Of a stretch of DNA of 17,625 nucleotides, positions 6,658 to 11,975 are shown in pieces. The notes beneath the pieces were generated by a model, which was given only the letters and a program-made list of their open reading frames with translations, had not been told where the DNA came from and ran no database searches. The DNA is taken from positions 1 through 17,625 of the forward strand of contig WLKU01000014.1 of assembly GCA_009701105.1 (NCBI GenBank), written 5' to 3'. Positions within the stretch are counted from its first letter, which is position 1; the number at the start of each line of letters is the position of its first letter. This DNA comes from Actinomycetota bacterium. Lineage in GTDB: Bacteria; Actinomycetota; Acidimicrobiia; Acidimicrobiales; Ilumatobacteraceae. The position numbers were made by a program, and so were the translations under genes.

Positions 6658-7532
6658 AATCAAACACGAAATCAAACACGAAAAGCATCATGTTGATAGG
6701 CATTTTCGCAACAATTTTGAGCAGTGTCAGTTCGGTTGTGGTGCACGCAACACAAGCTCCGTTAATCGATGGATCCTCAGTTGACGTCAGTGCATCCGCG
6801 CGTGGTGATCAAATTATTGCTGGTGTCGAATATGGTGCCTCGCCAGCGGGTGGCGGTGGCGCAGACCCCGAATGCGAATGGTCGGAGTCATTGCCCCGCG
6901 ACGCAAGCGCAACCGGTCCCGGCACTGTCGTGACAAAACAGATTGGTTCTACCAACTACATGTTGTTCAACTACACGTGCCCCACTCGCGATCCAACAAC
7001 CACCTACCACTGGCTTCCCCAAGTCTCGACTGAGCAACTTGCACAACATGCCGCATCAATCGTGTACGACAATCTTCCAGCGATGTGGGGCAACTTTGCA
7101 CCACCTGCACGGCGCGGATTTGTCGATGTGGGGACATGGATTTGGGTCAACCCCTTGCTATGGATTCCTGTTGCTGTGACAGCATCCATCGTTACTCCGG
7201 CGGGCATTATTTCGGTCACCACGAAAGCCACACCTAAGAAACTTATTTTCAATCCAGGCGATGGCGACTTGGGCACTGGTCTGCTCACATGCAACAACCC
7301 AGGATTAATTTGGATGTCACAATTTGGAGACCGTATGCCTTCTCTGTGCATGTACACCTACCGCCATTCTTCTGCGACGCAAGCCAGCGGAATATTTGAG
7401 GCCGAGGTTGCTGTGCAATGGCACGTCACATGGTCTACAAATCTGGGAGCGAATGGAACTATTGGCGACTTAACGTTGCGCACATCACATCAAATGAACA
7501 TTCGCGAAGTGCAAGCTCTCGTTAGTCATTAA
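6654..7532 (+). CDS. Secreted PKD-like protein of an uncharacterised actinobacterial family
   Basis: A 292-residue exported protein. ATG 6654 overlaps the upstream stop; it starts KSNTKSNTKS (from a 12-bp duplication), followed by a hydrophobic core (IMLIGIFATILSSVSSVVV) and a probable signal peptidase I site VHA at 30-32. The C-terminal half matches a pattern I know from many uncharacterised secreted actinobacterial proteins: 'TW.WV.P..W.PV...A', an 'NPGDGD' stretch standing where relatives have 'MGDG', 'C...CMYTYRHSSA' and a final 'VQWHVTWS...' with 'REVQAL' at the end. This suggests a PKD-like beta-sandwich. Four mature cysteines (PECEW, NYTCPT, LLTCNN, SLCMYTY) could form two disulfides. 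Function is unknown. The gene end overlaps the end of convergent ybaK by 11 bp. Confidence 0.65.
   Translation: MKSNTKSNTKSIMLIGIFATILSSVSSVVVHATQAPLIDGSSVDVSASARGDQIIAGVEYGASPAGGGGADPECEWSESLPRDASATGPGTVVTKQIGSTNYMLFNYTCPTRDPTTTYHWLPQVSTEQLAQHAASIVYDNLPAMWGNFAPPARRGFVDVGTWIWVNPLLWIPVAVTASIVTPAGIISVTTKATPKKLIFNPGDGDLGTGLLTCNNPGLIWMSQFGDRMPSLCMYTYRHSSATQASGIFEAEVAVQWHVTWSTNLGANGTIGDLTLRTSHQMNIREVQALVSH
6657..6680 (+). repeat. 12-bp tandem duplication inside the signal-peptide n-region
   Basis: Two perfect adjacent copies of AAATCAAACACG (6657-6668 and 6669-6680). They encode the repeated KSNT-type residues at the start of the secreted protein, lengthening the basic n-region of its signal peptide by four residues. 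Confidence 0.9.
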
Positions 7533-8013
7533 CCGTTGCAATTGCGCCAAGCTTTGCGTGCAGCGCATCAATCAGATCGACTGCTCCAACCTCTATATCT
7601 AAACCCCTGCGTCCGCCGCTCACAAAAATGGTTGTGTGCAACACTGCACTCTCATCAATGACTGTTGGCAACATACGCTTTTGACCAAACGGGCTGATGC
7701 CGCCAACGACATAACCAGTGATGCGTGTGGCATCGCGTGCCGCCACCATTTCGCAACGTTTTGCGTGCAGCACTTGCGCCAGCGCTTTCAGCGAAAGCTG
7801 CGTATTGACCGGCACAATCGCAACCACAGGACCGTTCTCCGACTGCGCCAGGAGCGTCTTATAGACCCGGTCCTCTTCCACTCCAAGTGCATGAGCAGCA
7901 GCCCTGCCGTAACCAATTTCATCCGTAGTGGCTGCATCGTGGTCAAACGTGTGCGCTACATAGTGAATACCAAGTTGTTCGAGGGTGACGAGGGCTGGAG
8001 TGGCTGCCTTCAT
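7522..8013 (-). CDS. ybaK: Cys-tRNA(Pro) deacylase, YbaK/EbsC family
   Basis: Trans-editing enzyme that hydrolyses Cys mischarged on tRNA(Pro), cytoplasmic. The 163 residues (usual length about 155-165) show the family's TPAL..LE..GI.Y..H.F.HD start, VYKTLL with the conserved Lys52, VPVN, and the strongly conserved GGISPFGQKRMLPTVIDESA block (104-123). The end VSGGRRGLDIEV..VDLI also fits. ATG 8013 is preferred to GTG 8019 because a TATGAT hexamer ends 6 nt upstream of it, fitting leaderless transcription, and no Shine-Dalgarno is present. Its 3' end overlaps the convergent secreted-protein gene by 11 bp. Three 12-bp direct repeats lie just upstream of the promoter. Confidence 0.9.
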   Translation of the reverse strand: MKAATPALVTLEQLGIHYVAHTFDHDAATTDEIGYGRAAAHALGVEEDRVYKTLLAQSENGPVVAIVPVNTQLSLKALAQVLHAKRCEMVAARDATRITGYVVGGISPFGQKRMLPTVIDESAVLHTTIFVSGGRRGLDIEVGAVDLIDALHAKLGAIATVND

Positions 8014-8019
8014 GGGCAC

Positions 8020-8025
8020 ATCATA
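8020..8025 (-). promoter_or_regulatory. Candidate -10 (TATGAT) for leaderless ybaK transcription
   Basis: TATGAT on the minus strand, one base from the TATAAT consensus, followed by GTGCCC and the ATG at 8013. The spacing puts the transcription start at or next to the A of the ATG. No ribosome binding site exists in the 6 nt between. No good -35 is seen at 16-18 nt; a TTGTTT from the upstream repeat lies 14 nt away. Confidence 0.5.
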
Positions 8026-8026
8026 C

Positions 8027-8062
8027 GAAACAAGCCGCGAAACAAGAGACGAAACAAGAGAC
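8027..8062. repeat. Three 12-bp direct repeats upstream of the ybaK promoter
   Basis: Plus-strand units GAAACAAGCCGC (8027-8038), GAAACAAGAGAC (8039-8050) and GAAACAAGAGAC (8051-8062); the GAAACAAG core is identical in all three. The array begins 1 bp upstream of the putative ybaK -10, and about 74 bp separate it from the start of the divergent gene at 8137. Period 12 bp, slightly more than one helical turn. It may be a protein-binding array or a slippage product. Confidence 0.85.
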
Positions 8063-8136
8063 CAAATATGTAGTAACGAGGGCTCGCACCTGACACACTG
8101 AAGCGTCGCTTAAACAGCGCAGAAAAGGAACATCCC

Positions 8137-8742
8137 ATGCCCGTTAGCAACTCCCGAGACACCATTTTGATTGAGCGCCGTTACGCGGCAGTTTTCAGCA
8201 CATTGTCCGATGATTCGATCGTCAAACTTGCCGGAGCAGTCGAAGAAAAACTGCGCGACGCCCTAGCCAAGGTGCTTGCTCTTCCTGCCGGCGCATTTAC
8301 CGAGCCAGCCACGCTCGCACCAAAGATTCGTGAAGCAATGAAAGAGCGTCGCTCATACCTCGACACCGGCGTGTTGTTCGGTGAAGGCGCAACAGAGCGA
8401 GCAATCGAGTTGCTCGGTGATCAGTCAGACGATCCAAGCCTGGAAGATCTGCAACTTGTGATCCCAGCACTCGTTGAATCATTTGGACTTGATGCAGTTC
8501 GGCTCATGGCGGTTCAGTACTCGGTTTCACTTGGTGGTTTCCGCAAACTTGTTTTGACCGATGAGCGATTCAAAATTCCAAGTGCACCAGTAACCACCGC
8601 TCGTGGTGCAACCGGTGGCTCAACTGTTGATGCAGCAGCACAAGACGAAAAGCGTCGTGCACGCCAAGAGCGCAAAGAAAAAGATCGTCTTGACAGAGCA
8701 AAGGCCGAAGCACAGCGACGCGCCGCATACGGTCGCATCTAA
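8137..8742 (+). CDS. Cytoplasmic protein of unknown function with a basic C-terminal tail
   Basis: Not recognised. The 201 residues have no signal peptide, membrane helix or cysteine. About residues 10-150 are predicted helical (IERRYAAVFSTLSDDSIVKLAGAVEEKLRDALAKVL, ATERAIELLG, LQLVIPALVESFGLDAVRLMAVQYSV). A linker rich in Ala/Thr/Gly follows, then a highly charged tail (about 168-201, DEKRRARQERKEKDRLDRAKAEAQRRAAYGRI) that could be a coiled coil or a nucleic-acid-binding extension. A good Shine-Dalgarno (AAAAGGAA) precedes the ATG. The FAH-family gene starts 20 bp downstream, so they are probably co-transcribed, but nothing ties the functions. Confidence 0.7.
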   Translation: MPVSNSRDTILIERRYAAVFSTLSDDSIVKLAGAVEEKLRDALAKVLALPAGAFTEPATLAPKIREAMKERRSYLDTGVLFGEGATERAIELLGDQSDDPSLEDLQLVIPALVESFGLDAVRLMAVQYSVSLGGFRKLVLTDERFKIPSAPVTTARGATGGSTVDAAAQDEKRRARQERKEKDRLDRAKAEAQRRAAYGRI

Positions 8743-8762
8743 ATCAGTACATAAAGATCAAT

Positions 8763-9614
8763 ATGTCGCTCAAACTTGCGTCGGTTCAAGGTCGAGCACA
8801 TTTTGTAATTGGATCACCAACCGAGTTTCGGGTTGTGGATGTTGAGCGCGCCAGCAACGGCGCGCTGCCAAGCGATGTGATGTCGTGCTACTCGGTTTGG
8901 CAATCGCTTCGTGCTCATGCCGCAACGCTTGCCCCGACAGATGGTGTTGCATGCTCACTCGAACAACTCGACTGTCCCGTGCCTCAGCCACGACAACTGT
9001 TTGCTGTAGGTCTCAACTACAAAAAACACGCCGAAGAAATGGGTAGCCCAATTCCAACTACCCCACTCATGTTTGCCAAGTTTCAAAGCTCAATCAACAC
9101 ACCCTCTGGCGATGTTCAACTCGTTGGTACAACATGCGACTACGAATCAGAGCTCGTCATTGTGATCGGTGCTGGTGGCACCAATATCTCTCAAGCAGAT
9201 GCTTGGCAACACATCGCAGGTATCACTGCAGGCCAAGACATCTCTGACCGCACGCTGCAATACAGTGGCGTACCACCGCAGTTCAGTCTTGGCAAGAGTC
9301 GCACTGGTTTTACTCCGATGGGCCCATGGGTTGCCGACATGCACGACAATGCCAGTCGCGACAACTTGCGACTCACGTGTTCTATCAACGGCCAGATGCG
9401 TCAAGACACCAAGACCAACGACATGATCTTTGATATTCCCGAAATTGTTTCGTATCTGTCGGGCATCTGCCAGCTGTTTCCTGGTGACGCAATTTTTACC
9501 GGTACCACTTCTGGTGTTGGCCATGGGCGCAAGCCACCTATCTACTTGCAACGCGACGACATTATTGAGACAACCCTTGAGGGTGTTGGCATAATTCGCA
9601 ATCACTGCGTCTAG
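8763..9614 (+). CDS. Fumarylacetoacetate hydrolase (FAH) family protein
   Basis: FAH-fold enzyme, a metal-dependent C-C hydrolase, decarboxylase or isomerase acting on 2-oxo or dicarbonyl acids in aromatic or amino-acid breakdown. The 283 residues are normal for the single-domain family. Landmarks: RQLFAVGLNYKKHAEEMG (77-94), PLMFAKFQSSI (101-111), the metal ligands E128 and E130 in DYESELVIVIG and D159 in AGQDISDR, LGKS (177-180), GPWV, and the terminal TGTTSGVGHG block (246-255). The exact substrate cannot be read from sequence. The ribosome binding site is weak (AAAGA region). It follows the unknown 201-aa gene by 20 bp and precedes the amidohydrolase by 38 bp on the same strand. Confidence 0.88.
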   Translation: MSLKLASVQGRAHFVIGSPTEFRVVDVERASNGALPSDVMSCYSVWQSLRAHAATLAPTDGVACSLEQLDCPVPQPRQLFAVGLNYKKHAEEMGSPIPTTPLMFAKFQSSINTPSGDVQLVGTTCDYESELVIVIGAGGTNISQADAWQHIAGITAGQDISDRTLQYSGVPPQFSLGKSRTGFTPMGPWVADMHDNASRDNLRLTCSINGQMRQDTKTNDMIFDIPEIVSYLSGICQLFPGDAIFTGTTSGVGHGRKPPIYLQRDDIIETTLEGVGIIRNHCV

Positions 9615-9638
9615 TAGCGCGACTGGCTCGCCTCGTAT

Positions 9639-9644
9639 TAGATT
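9639..9644 (+). promoter_or_regulatory. Candidate -10 (TAGATT) for leaderless transcription of the amidohydrolase
   Basis: TAGATT followed by 8 nt and the ATG at 9653; no Shine-Dalgarno in between. It fits TANNNT spacing for leaderless genes. No -35 is evident. Confidence 0.4.
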
Positions 9645-9652
9645 TTCCAGTT

Positions 9653-11383
9653 ATGCAAATCGGTAATCGAACCGTCATCACGGGAGCCAATCTGGTCGAC
9701 GGTACCGGTTCGCCAGCACGTCACGCCGATGTTGCATTTGTTGACGGCATCATCACCGAAGTTGGCGAACCAGGATCGGTTTCGACTGCTCACGCACATC
9801 GCCACATAGATGCAGATGGATTGTTGCTCACTCCGGGCTGGGTTGATGTGCACACGCATTACGACGCTCAAGCAACATGGGACCCGTGGTTGACTCCAAG
9901 TAGTTGGCACGGCGTCACATCTGTAGTGATGGGTAATTGTGGAGTTGGTTTTGCTCCCGCAGCACCCGAACGCCATCAATGGCTCATCGACCTCATGGAA
10001 GGAGTTGAAGATATTCCGGGCTCTGCAATGGTTGAAGGAATCAAGTGGGAATGGACTTCGTTTCCCGAATATTTAGACGCCCTTGAGCGCACTCCCCACA
10101 TCATTGACATGGGCACACAGATTGCACACGGCGCACTTCGGGCATTTGTTATGGGCGACCGTGGTGCCGCCAATGAAGATGCAACAGCCGACGACATTGC
10201 ACAAATGAGTGCGCTGACTGAAGAGGCACTGCGTGCAGGCGCACTTGGGTTTTCTACTTCACGCACGTCTTTGCATCGCAGCAAGCACGGCGAGCTTGTG
10301 CCGGGCACCAACGCACAGCCTGATGAGTTGTTTGGTATTGCCGACGCAATGAAGCGAGTGGGTCACGGCATCTTCCAGTTTTCTCCCGAGCATTCGCGCG
10401 TGCCTGTTGACGAATGGCCATGGATGCAAGAGCTCGCCCGCCGATCGGGAGCCACTGTCAGCGTCAACGTCAATCAGCTGGATGACGGCAGCGAAGTATG
10501 GCGCAAAACTCTTGCGCTGCTCACGAAGGCGCATGCCGATGGAGAAAAGATCGTTGCTCAAACCGCTGGCAGGTCCATCGGAATCTTGATGTGCCTTGAG
10601 GGCAGTGTGCATCCATTGCTCGCCCATCCCGCATATCACGAAGTAGCTCACTTGCCATTTGCCGAGCGCATTGCCGCGCTCAAAGACCCAGTGCGACGTG
10701 CACGCTTTGTGAGCGAGATACCAACCGACGGTTTTTACAACGGGCTCGTCACAAAATCTTTGCACCGCATGTACCCAGTCACTACTGCCAACATCGATTA
10801 CGAACCGCATCCAAGCACAGCAATTGGCGAAATAGCAAAGCGCACTGGTGTTGCACCGATGCAATTGATCGTCGACCATCTGCTGACCAACGATGGCAAG
10901 GGCATCATCTACTCGCCTTTCTTCAATTACATCTACGGCGATCTTTCAATGACATTTGAGATGATGCAACATCCACAAACACGAAACGGTCTCAGCGATG
11001 CAGGAGCACATTGTGGCGCCATCTGCGACGGCGGCATGCCGACATTTATGCTCACGCACTGGGCACGTGATCGCACGCGTGGCCCAAAACTTTCCCTTGA
11101 ACACATCGTCTATCGTCAAACACGGCAAACCGCCGAAATACACGGACTGCTTGACCGCGGCATTGTTGCCCCTGGCATGAAAGCAGACCTCAACATGATC
11201 AATTTTGATGAGCTGGGTTTCGATATGCCCTACATGGCCTACGACTTACCTGCTCAGGGTCGACGCCTCGTGCAAACTGCGCGTGGTTACAACAAGACTT
11301 TTGTTAGTGGTGTGCAGACAGTTGAAAATGATGCGTTCACCGGAGAGTTGCCAGGCAAACTCATCCGTGGTCCGCAGCGCTAA
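9653..11383 (+). CDS. Amidohydrolase, D-aminoacylase-like (N-acyl-D-amino-acid deacylase family)
   Basis: Zinc-dependent amidohydrolase of 576 residues, a length seen in the large actinobacterial 'D-aminoacylase' group. The N-terminal strand-rich part has GANLVDGTGSPARHADVAFVDGII and LLTPGWVDVHTHYDAQ with metal ligands H67 and H69. GNCGVGFAP places C96 where D-aminoacylase has its metal-bridging Cys, and GLSDAGAHCG supplies D449 and H453. The histidines matching H220 and H250 of Alcaligenes D-aminoacylase are not evident: the regions read FQFSPEHSRV and VSVNVNQ. Many long actinobacterial relatives seem to share this, so the substrate is open. The start lacks a ribosome binding site and has a TAGATT 8 nt upstream. 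The stop codon lies inside the stem of a terminator. Probably its own transcript. Confidence 0.85.
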   Translation: MQIGNRTVITGANLVDGTGSPARHADVAFVDGIITEVGEPGSVSTAHAHRHIDADGLLLTPGWVDVHTHYDAQATWDPWLTPSSWHGVTSVVMGNCGVGFAPAAPERHQWLIDLMEGVEDIPGSAMVEGIKWEWTSFPEYLDALERTPHIIDMGTQIAHGALRAFVMGDRGAANEDATADDIAQMSALTEEALRAGALGFSTSRTSLHRSKHGELVPGTNAQPDELFGIADAMKRVGHGIFQFSPEHSRVPVDEWPWMQELARRSGATVSVNVNQLDDGSEVWRKTLALLTKAHADGEKIVAQTAGRSIGILMCLEGSVHPLLAHPAYHEVAHLPFAERIAALKDPVRRARFVSEIPTDGFYNGLVTKSLHRMYPVTTANIDYEPHPSTAIGEIAKRTGVAPMQLIVDHLLTNDGKGIIYSPFFNYIYGDLSMTFEMMQHPQTRNGLSDAGAHCGAICDGGMPTFMLTHWARDRTRGPKLSLEHIVYRQTRQTAEIHGLLDRGIVAPGMKADLNMINFDELGFDMPYMAYDLPAQGRRLVQTARGYNKTFVSGVQTVENDAFTGELPGKLIRGPQR

Positions 11384-11400
11384 AAGCGCTGCGAATTTTT
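11373..11400 (+). terminator. Intrinsic terminator after the amidohydrolase gene
   Basis: A perfect 9-bp stem CGCAGCGCT/AGCGCTGCG (11373-11381 and 11385-11393) with a 3-nt AAA loop, followed by AATTTTT. The TAA stop of the gene (11381-11383) lies at the stem-loop junction, so the left arm is made of the last sense codons. Transcripts from the opposite side would form the same hairpin, but without a following U-run. Confidence 0.9.
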
Positions 11401-11968
11401 AGCTCGTCATTCCCCCAAGACCAACAAGCCCACGAGCGAGCTCAATCTCGCCCATGTGGCGCAATCCGTGTTGATAAATCCAGCACTCAACCGCATCCAA
11501 AACCGTGATACCCACGTCGCCCGCAACACGAGCTGAATATGTGGACTCAATCTGCGGTGGAAACGGCCGTGCAATCACGACACGGGTCAGTTCGTTTGGA
11601 TCCAAGGTAGCGAGCCATGAATGCACGCGTCCAAAAACCAATTGCAAGTACTCCTGAAATGCTTCGTAATTACCAATGCGTTGGCCGACCATTTCTTCCA
11701 CTGTTTTGTGCTTGCCATGATCGGCGATAGATGGGTTAACACGGGCCTTCCACTCATCGTTCCAGATCGGGGCTACACCAGTGATCAGCATGAACGAGCC
11801 GTCGATCACATTGACAATGTGAAAAAGACTGAATGCAATTGGCATTACACCCTCGCGCTCAAAGTGATTGACATGATCAATCGTCATCGTGCTCAAAGCC
11901 TGGTCGTAGAGCGAATGCAAGGCCTTCATGCGGCGCTGCAATGAATCAAGGATCAAATCGTTTGACAT
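11399..11968 (-). CDS. DinB-like four-helix metalloprotein
   Basis: Member of the DinB/YfiT-like putative metalloenzyme superfamily, 189 residues. The fold's metal site is visible as H50 in SLFHIVNVIDGSF and H167/H171 in YQHGLRHMGEIELARGLVGL, the usual His...HxxxH arrangement; some family members are thiol-dependent transferases or stress-induced proteins of unknown activity. The start is 7 bp after the sulfatase stop, with AAAGGA about 14 nt upstream overlapping the sulfatase end, so the two form one operon. Specific activity is unknown. The stop is next to the convergent amidohydrolase terminator. Confidence 0.8.
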   Translation of the reverse strand: MSNDLILDSLQRRMKALHSLYDQALSTMTIDHVNHFEREGVMPIAFSLFHIVNVIDGSFMLITGVAPIWNDEWKARVNPSIADHGKHKTVEEMVGQRIGNYEAFQEYLQLVFGRVHSWLATLDPNELTRVVIARPFPPQIESTYSARVAGDVGITVLDAVECWIYQHGLRHMGEIELARGLVGLGGMTS

Positions 11969-11975
11969 ACGCGTG

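Noticed and set aside
8027..8062. CRISPR array
   Set aside because: Units are 12 bp and directly adjacent, with no spacers and no cas genes.
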